Source of the DNA: Hyphomicrobiales bacterium
GTDB lineage: Bacteria; Pseudomonadota; Alphaproteobacteria; Rhizobiales; Aestuariivirgaceae
Direction of reading: 5' to 3'
Length of the DNA: 14,144 bases
NCBI GenBank assembly: GCA_025362535.1
Contig: JANYGE010000120.1
Location: 1-14,144 of the forward strand
A program made the position numbers and the translations under genes. Below the pieces are notes generated by a model that was not told where the DNA came from, did not search any database, and worked only from the letters and a program-made list of their open reading frames with translations. Below are positions 1-6,569 of the stretch, piece by piece (position 1 is the first letter of the stretch; each line of letters begins with the position of its first letter).

Positions 1-132
1 GGCTTTCGCCATGTGAATGCGATTGATTGTGCTGGCCGTGAATTTCGCTTCACCGCGCGGCGTGATGGCCGCAATATGGTGATTTATGTGTCCAGCGCTT
101 CGGGCCGGATTCAATCTATTCGGCCGAATTGA
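1..132 (+). CDS. C-terminal end of an unidentified protein (PepSY-like tail)
   Basis: The first reading frame is open from base 1 and stops at TGA 130-132, giving the last 43 residues of a protein that begins outside the window. The tail has alternating short strands and ends in SSASGRIQSIRPN. This resembles the ending of many small exported alphaproteobacterial proteins with a PepSY-like fold, where a 'dGr...v.a.tGrI' pattern closes the domain. That likeness is a family impression only; no catalytic residue is visible. The gap to the next gene is 73 bases and holds a possible promoter, so the two need not share a transcript. The reading frame is fairly certain, the family is not. Confidence 0.6.
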   Translation, partial: GFRHVNAIDCAGREFRFTARRDGRNMVIYVSSASGRIQSIRPN

Positions 133-145
133 TCTTTATCAGTCA

Positions 146-174
146 TTGAACCAAGTCTTCCACGTTGCTAGGGT
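146..174 (+). promoter_or_regulatory. possible sigma-70-type promoter for the SDR gene
   Basis: TTGAAC (146-151) and TAGGGT (169-174) are separated by exactly 17 bases. Transcription would start near 181, leaving a leader of about 25 bases that contains the ribosome binding site GAGGAAG (191-197). The -35 box is good and the -10 box is weak. Position and spacing are what make it plausible. Confidence 0.3.
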
Positions 175-205
175 TGATTTTCAACAACTCGAGGAAGATG
201 AGACT

Positions 206-949
206 ATGGTCGGACGGTTACAGGGTAAAACAGCTTTCGTAACCTCTGCGGCGCAGGGCATTGGCCGGGCTTCGGCCATTGCTCTGGCGCGTGAAGGGGC
301 CAAGGTTTGGGCCACTGATATTCAGGCGGATCCACTCAAAACCTTGGAAGCTGAGCAGGCTGGCATTGAAACTTTCGTTTTAGATGTGTTGAAAGCCGAT
401 GCCATTATTGCTGCTGCCGCCAAGATTGCCGCTCCTGATATTCTGTTTAACTGCTCTGGCTTTGTGCATCATGGTTCGATTTTGGAAACTGAAGATAAGG
501 ATTGGGATTTTTCATTTGATCTCAATGTGAAATCGCATTTCCGTTTGATCAAAGCCTTCATGCCGGGCTTCTTAAAGCGCGGCTCTGCTTCGATTATCAA
601 TATGGCCTCGGTTGCTTCCAATATTAAAGGTGTTCCAAACCGTTTGGCCTATGGGGCCTCCAAAGCTGCCGTGGTGGGTCTCACCAAGGCCTTGGCGGCT
701 GATCATGTGACCAAGGGCATTCGGGTGAATTGCATTTGCCCCGGCACGGTGGAAACCCCTTCGCTTTATGAGCGGATGCGGGCGCAGGGCGATTTTGAAA
801 AAGCCAAAGCCGCCTTTATCGCGCGCCAACCGATGGGCCGCTTGGCCCAAGCCGAAGAGATTGCCGCCATGGTGGTCTATTTGGCCAGCGATGATGCAGC
901 CTTTATCACGGGCCAAAGCTTTGTCATTGATGGTGGCATGTCGGTTTAA
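206..949 (+). CDS. BDH2/DHRS6-like short-chain dehydrogenase/reductase
   Basis: This is a 247-residue classical SDR, an NAD(P)-dependent oxidoreductase of the cytoplasm. The cofactor loop is TSAAQGIG (residues 13-20), followed by the acidic turn TD (37-38) that usually favours NAD, and NCSG (82-85) stands at the usual NAG position. The catalytic set is N107, S135, Y149 and K153. The segment with FVHHG (86-90), DKDWDFS (97-103) and CPGTVETPS (178-186) follows, from memory, human BDH2 (DHRS6) much more closely than generic SDRs. BDH2 has been described as a 3-hydroxybutyrate dehydrogenase and later as a 4-oxo-L-proline reductase, so either activity is possible here. I chose ATG 206 because GAGGAAG lies 8 bases upstream and SDR homology begins at once; the frame stays open back to 86, but that extension overlaps the preceding gene and looks non-coding. 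The first Gly of the TGxxxGIG motif is Ser, as I recall it not being Gly in BDH2 either. Confidence 0.88.
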   Translation: MVGRLQGKTAFVTSAAQGIGRASAIALAREGAKVWATDIQADPLKTLEAEQAGIETFVLDVLKADAIIAAAAKIAAPDILFNCSGFVHHGSILETEDKDWDFSFDLNVKSHFRLIKAFMPGFLKRGSASIINMASVASNIKGVPNRLAYGASKAAVVGLTKALAADHVTKGIRVNCICPGTVETPSLYERMRAQGDFEKAKAAFIARQPMGRLAQAEEIAAMVVYLASDDAAFITGQSFVIDGGMSV

Positions 950-1027
950 ATCTGCGACGGAATTTGGTTTGCTTCTCGTCTTACTCCTATCAGGGCCGCT
1001 GCTCTGAGTTAATGGAGTGAGATTGAC

Positions 1028-1453
1028 ATGAAGAAAATTCTTTTAGGTGCCTGTGCTGTTGTGCTTATGGCGGGTTTTGCGATGGCGCAGACGGCAACCA
1101 ATGCTCCGCCACCGCCTCCACCCGGACAGCAGATGGATGGACCAGACCAACAGGGCGGTTGGGGTGGCTGGTGGGGGCATGGACGCCGCCATGGTTGGCG
1201 TGGTGATCATGGTGAGCGGATGTCTGGAGAAGGTGGACCTGGTGGTCCAGATGGACCAGGTAGACCTGGGTTGCAACTCGATGGCAAAGGCTTTGGCCTG
1301 ATGGTTGGCCGTGGCCATGGTTTACACGTGAATTGTGGCGAAGAGCCCATGAGGGATTGCATTGCCGCAGCCCAGCCTTTGATCGATGCGCTTGGCAAGC
1401 TGGATTTCAAAATGCCGCCCCCACCAGCGGGTGCGGTGGCTCCGGCGCAATAA
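1028..1453 (+). CDS. small secreted Pro/Gly-rich protein, function unknown
   Basis: A 141-residue protein with a clear Sec signal peptide: MKK, a hydrophobic core, and a likely signal peptidase I site after AMA (18-20), so the mature protein begins at Gln21. The mature part has a run of six prolines (27-32), a Gly/Trp/His/Arg-rich stretch (about 43-62), a collagen-like GGPGGPDGPGRPG stretch (69-81), and a better ordered end with two cysteines (103 and 111) around NCGEEPMRDC, followed by an amphipathic helix near AAQPLIDAL. It ends in another Pro/Ala-rich tail. The two close cysteines could form a disulfide in the periplasm. The start has GGAGTGAG shortly upstream. I do not recognise a named family. 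Small exported proteins of this style are common in alphaproteobacteria, and the ordered C-terminal part is the region most likely to be conserved. Confidence 0.72.
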   Translation: MKKILLGACAVVLMAGFAMAQTATNAPPPPPPGQQMDGPDQQGGWGGWWGHGRRHGWRGDHGERMSGEGGPGGPDGPGRPGLQLDGKGFGLMVGRGHGLHVNCGEEPMRDCIAAAQPLIDALGKLDFKMPPPPAGAVAPAQ

Positions 1454-1472
1454 ACTAACCCCGTGACACTTT

Positions 1473-1492
1473 GGGCGGCAGCAATGCCGCCC
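1473..1492 (+). terminator. possible terminator hairpin after the small secreted protein gene
   Basis: GGGCGGC (1473-1479) and GCCGCCC (1486-1492) form a perfect 7-base-pair GC stem with a 6-base loop, 20 bases past the stop codon at 1453. The bases after it are not a clean T run, so it is at best a weak intrinsic terminator. Its position, ahead of a candidate promoter for the transporter operon, is what supports it. Confidence 0.4.
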
Positions 1493-1499
1493 TTGGCCC

Positions 1500-1528
1500 T
1501 TGGCTTTTGCAATTTGGCGACATAGGAT
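1500..1528 (+). promoter_or_regulatory. possible promoter of the transporter operon
   Basis: TTGGCT (1500-1505) and TAGGAT (1523-1528) are 17 bases apart. The predicted transcript start is near 1535, downstream of the hairpin at 1473-1492 and upstream of the GAGGG ribosome binding site at 1542-1546. Both boxes are imperfect. The arrangement fits an operon that starts with the ATPase gene. Confidence 0.3.
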
Positions 1529-1554
1529 TGCTCAAAAGCGTGAGGGTGAAGAGA

Positions 1555-2637
1555 TTGAAGGCTAAAAAAGCGGCCATAGAAGCCCGTGGTGTAAGCCGAG
1601 TATTTGCCGCCAAGGGCCAGCAGGCTGTGGCAGCCCTTGATGATGTTTCAGTGACCATCAATGAAAATGAATTTTTTACGCTGCTCGGGCCATCGGGCTG
1701 CGGCAAGACCACCTTGCTGCGTTTGATCGCCGGATTTGATTTTCCCACATCCGGGCAAATTCTTTTATATGGCGAAGATATTGCCGTGTTGCCGCCCTTC
1801 AAACGGCCAGTGAACACGGTGTTCCAGAACTATGCGCTGTTTCCACATATGACGGTGGCGCAGAATATTGGCTTTGGCTTGGAAATGCTGGGCAAGCCCC
1901 GCACCGAGATTGATGCGCGGGTTTCTGAGATGCTGGCGCTGGTGCGCATGGAGGAATTGGCTTCACGCAAAACCAGCCAAATCTCTGGTGGTCAACAGCA
2001 GCGCGTGGCCTTGGCGCGGGCCCTTGCCCCGAAGCCTAAAGTGCTGCTGCTGGATGAGCCGCTTTCAGCGCTTGATTATAAATTGCGCAAAGACATGCAG
2101 ATTGAATTGAAGCGCCTGCAACATGAAACTGGCATTACGTTTATTTTTGTAACCCATGATCAGGAAGAAGCGCTGACCATGAGTGACCGCATTGCGGTGA
2201 TGAGCAAGGGCAAGATTTTGCAGGTGGGAAGCCCGCATGATATTTATGATCGACCTGCGGTGCGCTTTGTAGCCAATTTTATTGGCGAGACAAATTTTCT
2301 AAAGGGCATTGTGCGGCCTTCGGGCAAAGTGAAACTTGCAGCCGGTGCCGAGATTGAAGCGGTGGCCCCTGAGGGCGCCAAGCTTTCTGGTGAAGTGACT
2401 GTGGTGATAAGGCCAGAGCATGCATTGCTGGTGAAGCCAACGCAGGGGAAATTAAAAGGTGTTGTGGACAATATCGTTTATTTTGGCACGGACACGCATT
2501 TCCATGTGCTGCTTGATGATGGTTCGGAGTTTATGGTGCGCCAGCAAAACAGTGGGGGTGCTGCTGCGGATTTTGCCAAGGGCGATAAGGTCGGTGTGCA
2601 GATTGCCGCAGGCACAGCACGAATTTTGAAAGACTGA
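1555..2637 (+). CDS. polyamine-type ABC transporter ATP-binding protein (PotA-like)
   Basis: This is the ATPase that powers the importer encoded by the next three genes; it acts as a dimer on the inner face of the membrane. From the chosen start it has 360 residues: Walker [10 protein letters not shown] (45-53), Q-loop Q91 in VFQNYALFP, signature ISGGQQQR (143-150), Walker B VLLLDEP (163-169) followed by SALD, and the switch His201 in [10 protein letters not shown]-terminal TOBE-type beta region fills about 255-360, as in PotA and other members of the spermidine/putrescine, iron and thiamine subgroup. The start is uncertain. There is no ATG before the conserved domain. TTG 1555 has GAGGG (1542-1546) 8 bases upstream; GTG 1540 and GTG 1546 are alternatives, and the frame is open back to 1471, which would run through the hairpin. 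The stop overlaps the next start as TGATG. Assignment to the polyamine group rests on the neighbouring permeases and binding protein. Confidence 0.9.
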   Translation: MKAKKAAIEARGVSRVFAAKGQQAVAALDDVSVTINENEFFTLLGPSGCGKTTLLRLIAGFDFPTSGQILLYGEDIAVLPPFKRPVNTVFQNYALFPHMTVAQNIGFGLEMLGKPRTEIDARVSEMLALVRMEELASRKTSQISGGQQQRVALARALAPKPKVLLLDEPLSALDYKLRKDMQIELKRLQHETGITFIFVTHDQEEALTMSDRIAVMSKGKILQVGSPHDIYDRPAVRFVANFIGETNFLKGIVRPSGKVKLAAGAEIEAVAPEGAKLSGEVTVVIRPEHALLVKPTQGKLKGVVDNIVYFGTDTHFHVLLDDGSEFMVRQQNSGGAAADFAKGDKVGVQIAAGTARILKD

Positions 2638-3566
2638 TGATGGCCGAGTTAAACCCAGCAGCACAGATTGCCGAGGCCGCGCAACAGGTTGCAAGCAAAC
2701 GCAACCGCCTATTGTCGACGCCTGCACTGGTCATGATCACGCTGTTTGGCATCGGGCCGTTAATATTGATATTGATTTATTCATTTTTGAAAGCGGCGCC
2801 CTATGGTGGCGTGGAATGGAAATTTTCGACTGATGCTTATTTAAACTTTCTGTTTCAGCGCGATATTTTTGATGACACGCTACAATTTTCACCCGACTAT
2901 CTTTACATTTATGCCCGCTCGATTGGCTTTGCCTTGATCACCACGATTGTGTGCCTGTTCATTGGATTTCCCACGGCTTATTTCATGGCGACACGCGAAC
3001 CCGCACAGCGAAATTGGTGGGTGCTGCTCATTACCATTCCATTTTGGTCTAATCTTTTGGTGCGCACTTTGGCGATCATGTTCATCATTCGGGACGAGGG
3101 ATTGATCAATCATATTTTGATCTGGGCGCATGTGATCGATAAGCCGATTACGATGCTTTATACCAATGGGGCCATTCTGATTGGTCTGCTCTATTCCTAT
3201 TTGCCCTTTATGATTTTGCCACTCTATTCCAGCATTGAGAAAATGGATTTTCGTTTGGTGGAAGCCGGGCATGATCTTTATGCCAATAAGCGCCAAGTGT
3301 TATGGCGGGTGATTATTCCCTTGGCCAAGCCCGGCATTATTGCGGGCTGTTTGTTGGTTTTTATTCCGGCAATTGGCGCCTATGTGACGCCACTGATTTT
3401 GGGTGGGGGCACGCATTTGCTGATTGGTGATTTAATTGCGCAGCAATTTGGCTCGGGCCGCAATTGGCCATTGGGCTCAGCCCAGGCTTTGATTTTGATG
3501 GCTGCGGTTTTGGTGGCGCTGTTCTTCTATGTGCGCAACACGACAGGGAAGATGACCCATGGTTGA
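2637..3566 (+). CDS. polyamine-type ABC transporter permease (PotB-like)
   Basis: A 309-residue inner-membrane permease with about six membrane segments (near 28-50, 96-118, 127-150, 175-198, 230-256 and 282-300). The cytoplasmic EAA loop that docks on the ATPase is visible at 209-234: EAGHDLYANKRQ followed by IIPLAKPG. The long periplasmic stretch between segments 1 and 2 (about 51-92) and the early TPALVMITLFGIGPL helix are typical of PotB/PotH-type subunits. The gene begins within the TGATG that ends the ATPase gene; ATG 2637 and ATG 2640 are adjacent, so the protein may be one residue shorter. Its end overlaps the second permease by 8 bases. Such coupling suits two subunits needed in equal amounts. 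The family is clear, the exact substrate cannot be read from the permease. Confidence 0.92.
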   Translation: MMAELNPAAQIAEAAQQVASKRNRLLSTPALVMITLFGIGPLILILIYSFLKAAPYGGVEWKFSTDAYLNFLFQRDIFDDTLQFSPDYLYIYARSIGFALITTIVCLFIGFPTAYFMATREPAQRNWWVLLITIPFWSNLLVRTLAIMFIIRDEGLINHILIWAHVIDKPITMLYTNGAILIGLLYSYLPFMILPLYSSIEKMDFRLVEAGHDLYANKRQVLWRVIIPLAKPGIIAGCLLVFIPAIGAYVTPLILGGGTHLLIGDLIAQQFGSGRNWPLGSAQALILMAAVLVALFFYVRNTTGKMTHG

Positions 3567-4353
3567 TGTGAAGGCGCAACCCGGTTTTAAAACCATGGCG
3601 CTTATTTGCCTTGTGTTGCTTTATTCACCCATTTTGATTTTGATTGTGTTTGCTTTTAACTCCGGCGATATCATCATGCGCTGGGAAGGTGTGAGCCTGC
3701 ATTGGTTTGGCGTAGCTTTCACCAATCCTGAATTTCAGAATGCGGCTTGGAACACATTGCGCATATCAGCGGTGGCGACAATCGCCTCTACTCTATTTGC
3801 CACATTGGCGGCGATTGGAATGACACGCATCAAACCATGGCCCGGCATGAAGACGGCTTTTATGGTGATCAATCTGCCTTTGATGGTTCCTGAAATTATT
3901 ACGGCGGTTGCCACACTTTCATTCTTTGCGTTGCTGGCGCAAGTGCTGGGTTTAAATTTTGGCATCGGCAATATTATGCTCGCGCATATTGTGTTCTGCA
4001 TTCCCTTTGCCTTTATGCCCATTCGGGCGCGGCTTGAAGATATGGATCTGACTTTGGAGAATGCGGCAGCTGATCTTTATGCAACCCCGTGGAATGCCTT
4101 CAAGCGCATAACATTGCCGCTTCTGGTGCCCGGCATTGCATCGGGTGCCGCACTTGCCTTTATTGTGTCGTTTGATGATTTTACCATCACGCAATTGGTG
4201 GCAGGCCCGGGGCAGACAACTTTGCCGCTTTATATTTGGGACCAAACGAGACGACCGATGACGCCGGAGATCAATGCCATCTCGGCCATTCTTCTGCTGG
4301 TGTCGGTTCTGTTTATTACAATTTCTTTTTTGATTGCACGTTCACGAAAATAG
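3559..4353 (+). CDS. polyamine-type ABC transporter permease (PotC-like)
   Basis: The second permease subunit, 264 residues, with the usual six-segment fold of PotC/PotI proteins. It begins with a membrane segment (about 12-34) ending in FAFNSGD, which is typical of PotC. The EAA loop lies at 167-192: ENAAADLYATPWNAF followed by LPLLVPGI. SFDDFTITQLVAGPG (204-218) after it is also characteristic of PotC-type subunits. The ATG lies 8 bases inside the end of the first permease gene, so it is translated from within its neighbour. It should pair with that protein to form the channel. A gap of 33 bases separates it from the binding protein gene, which has its own strong ribosome binding site. Confidence 0.92.
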   Translation: MVDVKAQPGFKTMALICLVLLYSPILILIVFAFNSGDIIMRWEGVSLHWFGVAFTNPEFQNAAWNTLRISAVATIASTLFATLAAIGMTRIKPWPGMKTAFMVINLPLMVPEIITAVATLSFFALLAQVLGLNFGIGNIMLAHIVFCIPFAFMPIRARLEDMDLTLENAAADLYATPWNAFKRITLPLLVPGIASGAALAFIVSFDDFTITQLVAGPGQTTLPLYIWDQTRRPMTPEINAISAILLLVSVLFITISFLIARSRK

Positions 4354-4373
4354 GTTTTGACTTAAGCTTTAAC

Positions 4374-4380
4374 AAGGGAG
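4374..4380 (+). promoter_or_regulatory. strong ribosome binding site of the binding protein gene
   Basis: AAGGGAG lies 6 bases before ATG 4387. It is the strongest ribosome binding site of the transporter operon, in keeping with binding proteins being made in excess over the membrane subunits. It also fixes the start of the signal peptide. Confidence 0.7.
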
Positions 4381-4386
4381 ACTAAA

Positions 4387-5418
4387 ATGAAAAAAATATT
4401 ATTTGCGGCCTTAAGCGCTGCAAGTTTGGTGGCTGCTGCTGGTTCGGCATTGGCGGCTGGCGAGCTTCATATTTACAATTGGGGTGATTACACCAATCCC
4501 AAGCTGATTGAAAAATTCTCGAAGCAGTTTGACGTGAAGGTATCTTTGGACAGTTACGATTCAAACGAAACCATGCTTTCCAAAGTGCGGGCTGGCAATT
4601 CTGGTTACGATATTGTGGTGCCTTCGGACTATACCGTTAAAATTATGGTCACCGATGGTTTGCTGGAAGCCACTGAACCCAATAAAATGGAAAATTTCAA
4701 AAATATGCGTCCTGAATTTGTGGATGTTTATTGGGATTCAGGCCGTCATTATTCCGTGCCTTGGCAATATGGCATGACGACATTTGCCGTTGATACTGCA
4801 AAATATAAGGGTGATATTGATACGCTGAATATTCTGTTCAACCCACCGGATGAACTGAAGGGCCAGATCAATGTTCTCGATGATATGAATTCGCTCACCC
4901 ATGCGGCAGAGCGCTTTGTGGGCGTGCCACGCTGCGGTGCTGATAAGGCTGATCTGAAAAAAGTGTCCGATGCTTTGATGGCAGCTAAGCCAAGCTGGAA
5001 GACCTTTAGCTACGATACGATCACCAAGATGACATCAGGTGACGTGGCTGTAACGCAGACCTGGAATGGTGCGGCCTATCGCATGCGCCAGAAAATGCCG
5101 ACCGTGAAGTTTGCCTATCCGAAGGAAGGCATTGAAGGCTGGATGGACAATGTGTCGGTTCTCAAGGGTGCCGCCAATTTGGAAAATGCAAAGCTCTTCC
5201 AAAACTTCATCATGGACCCTGCCAATGCCGCATTGATTTCGGATTTTGCCGGCTATGACAATGGTATTACCAATGGCTTGGCTGCGTCTGATCCTGATCT
5301 GGCAAAATCACCAGAGTTGAATCGTCCTGCTTCGGCCCCGGTTCCAGAATTTGTGCCGCCTTGTGACCCAGGTGTTGTTGAAATTTACAACAAGATTTGG
5401 ACAAAACTGAAGGGCTGA
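4387..5418 (+). CDS. periplasmic polyamine-type substrate-binding protein (PotD/PotF-like)
   Basis: This protein captures the substrate in the periplasm and delivers it to the two permeases. It has 343 residues, with a signal peptide cleaved after ALA (about residue 23). The mature part opens with ELHIYNWGDYTNPKLIEKF, the hallmark of the PotD/PotF family. Residues that seem to match the spermidine cage of E. coli PotD are W32, Y35, W226 (in WNGAA), W252 and D254 (in GWMDN); the spacing W226-W252-D254 equals PotD W229-W255-D257 as I remember it. The PotD Glu171 position appears to be Ser169, so the preferred amine may not be spermidine. Two cysteines (183 and 326) could pair in the periplasm. 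Family membership is firm; the ligand (putrescine, spermidine or another cationic compound) is open. The stop overlaps the next start as TGATG. Confidence 0.9.
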   Translation: MKKILFAALSAASLVAAAGSALAAGELHIYNWGDYTNPKLIEKFSKQFDVKVSLDSYDSNETMLSKVRAGNSGYDIVVPSDYTVKIMVTDGLLEATEPNKMENFKNMRPEFVDVYWDSGRHYSVPWQYGMTTFAVDTAKYKGDIDTLNILFNPPDELKGQINVLDDMNSLTHAAERFVGVPRCGADKADLKKVSDALMAAKPSWKTFSYDTITKMTSGDVAVTQTWNGAAYRMRQKMPTVKFAYPKEGIEGWMDNVSVLKGAANLENAKLFQNFIMDPANAALISDFAGYDNGITNGLAASDPDLAKSPELNRPASAPVPEFVPPCDPGVVEIYNKIWTKLKG

Positions 5419-6569
5419 TGTCCAACACAATTATCCCTAAAGCTGATTGGGATCGCCCACCGTGGAATCGGTGGGCGTTTCAGCATATTCGTGAGATTTT
5501 GCCGACGGCTGAAGTGTGGCGTGGGGCAGCGCGTCCACGTGATTTGGCGCGGGCTGAGGTTCAACTTGATCACTTGAAGGTGCAGAGCTTGGCTGGTGCT
5601 GAGGTTACGCTCAAAGCATTTTTGGATGAGACCTATACGGATGGTTTGGTGGTTCTGAAAAATGGGGCCATTGCCTATGAGCGCTATTTAAATGGCATGA
5701 CAGCGCGCACGCTGCATCTCTCGCAGTCGGTCGCCAAATCTACCATCGGAATGTTATATGGCATTTTTGCAGGGCGCGGGCAGATTGACCTCGCTGCTCC
5801 CATTTCCCGCTATTTACCGGAGCTTGAAAACACCGGATATCGCGGCGCAACTCTCCAGCAGATTTTGAACATGACGAGCGGTATTAAGTTTGATGAGACT
5901 TACACTGATCCGCTTTCAGATATTGGCCAATCTGATGTTGCATCGGGTTGGAAACCAGTGCCTGCCGGAAGTGATCCATCATTCAAATGGCCCACAGATA
6001 TTTGGAGCCAAATTATTGGGTTGAAAGATGTAACGCGCGCGCATGGAGCAGCGTTTGAATATCGCTCGATTGAAACGGATGTGCTGGCCTTTTGTTTGGA
6101 GCGGGTTGCGGGCAAGCGCCTGCCGCAGATTCTATCGGAAGAGATTTGGCAGAAACTGGGCATGGAAGAGAGTGCCAATTTTACGGTGGACCCAGCAGGC
6201 TATGCGCTGGCTTCGGGGGGACTTAATGCTTGTCTCCGCGATTACACGCGCTTTGGCCAGATGGTGCTGGAGAATGGAGCTGGCATTGTGCCTGCCGCCT
6301 ATGTGGCCGAGACGCGCAAAGGCGATCATGCGATTTTCCAAGCGCCCTATAATATTGCTTTGCCGCAAGGCGCTTACAAAAATCAATTCTGGATTGAAGA
6401 CCGCTCTGAACAGGCCATCATGTGCCGTGGGGTGTTTGGGCAGCTCATATATATCAGCTGGAAATATAATATGGTTGTGGTGAAGCTTTCGAGCTGGCCC
6501 GATTTTCTGAATGTAAAATATGCAATGGCGACCTTGGCTGCCGTGCATGAGATTGGCAAGGCAGTTTAA
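5418..6569 (+). CDS. serine hydrolase of the class C beta-lactamase fold
   Basis: A 383-residue hydrolase with the penicillin-binding/beta-lactamase fold. The nucleophile motif is S104-V-A-K107 (within LSQSVAKST), Y215 in FEYRS stands where the catalytic Tyr of the YxN motif is expected, and GVFGQ (338-342) corresponds to the third-strand motif. This set is seen in esterases and in 6-aminohexanoate-dimer hydrolase (NylB type), which cleave esters or linear amides; true beta-lactamase activity is unlikely. There is no signal peptide, so it should act in the cytoplasm. ATG 5418 overlaps the stop of the binding protein gene (TGATG) and has GAAGGG just upstream; an in-frame ATG at 5397 lies inside that gene and is less likely. 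Being last in the importer operon, it probably acts on the imported compound, though that is inference. A perfect hairpin covers codons 13-21. Confidence 0.85.
   Translation: MSNTIIPKADWDRPPWNRWAFQHIREILPTAEVWRGAARPRDLARAEVQLDHLKVQSLAGAEVTLKAFLDETYTDGLVVLKNGAIAYERYLNGMTARTLHLSQSVAKSTIGMLYGIFAGRGQIDLAAPISRYLPELENTGYRGATLQQILNMTSGIKFDETYTDPLSDIGQSDVASGWKPVPAGSDPSFKWPTDIWSQIIGLKDVTRAHGAAFEYRSIETDVLAFCLERVAGKRLPQILSEEIWQKLGMEESANFTVDPAGYALASGGLNACLRDYTRFGQMVLENGAGIVPAAYVAETRKGDHAIFQAPYNIALPQGAYKNQFWIEDRSEQAIMCRGVFGQLIYISWKYNMVVVKLSSWPDFLNVKYAMATLAAVHEIGKAV
5454..5480 (+). terminator. perfect 9-bp hairpin inside the hydrolase start, terminator- or attenuator-like
   Basis: CGCCCACCG (5454-5462) and CGGTGGGCG (5469-5477) pair perfectly across a 6-base loop TGGAAT and are followed by TTT. 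It lies 36 bases past the binding protein stop, where an operon would often place a terminator, but also inside the hydrolase reading frame (RPPWNRWAF). It could lower transcription or translation of the hydrolase relative to the transporter, or protect the upstream mRNA from 3' decay. The T run is short, so full termination is doubtful. Confidence 0.4.

Noticed and set aside
964..993. TTGGTT-18-TATCAG as a promoter of the small secreted protein gene
   Set aside because: Both boxes are poor and the spacing is 18; the gap of 78 bases also allows read-through from the SDR gene.
1237..1261. Inverted repeat ACCTGGT ... ACCAGGT inside the small secreted protein gene
   Set aside because: It lies in the GxP-coding stretch, where repeated Gly and Pro codons (GGT/CCA/CCT) produce complementary pieces by themselves; no T run or position suggests a role.
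5397..5417. Earlier in-frame ATG for the serine hydrolase
   Set aside because: It would overlap the binding protein gene by 22 bases; ATG 5418 has a ribosome binding site and the TGATG coupling seen elsewhere in the operon.
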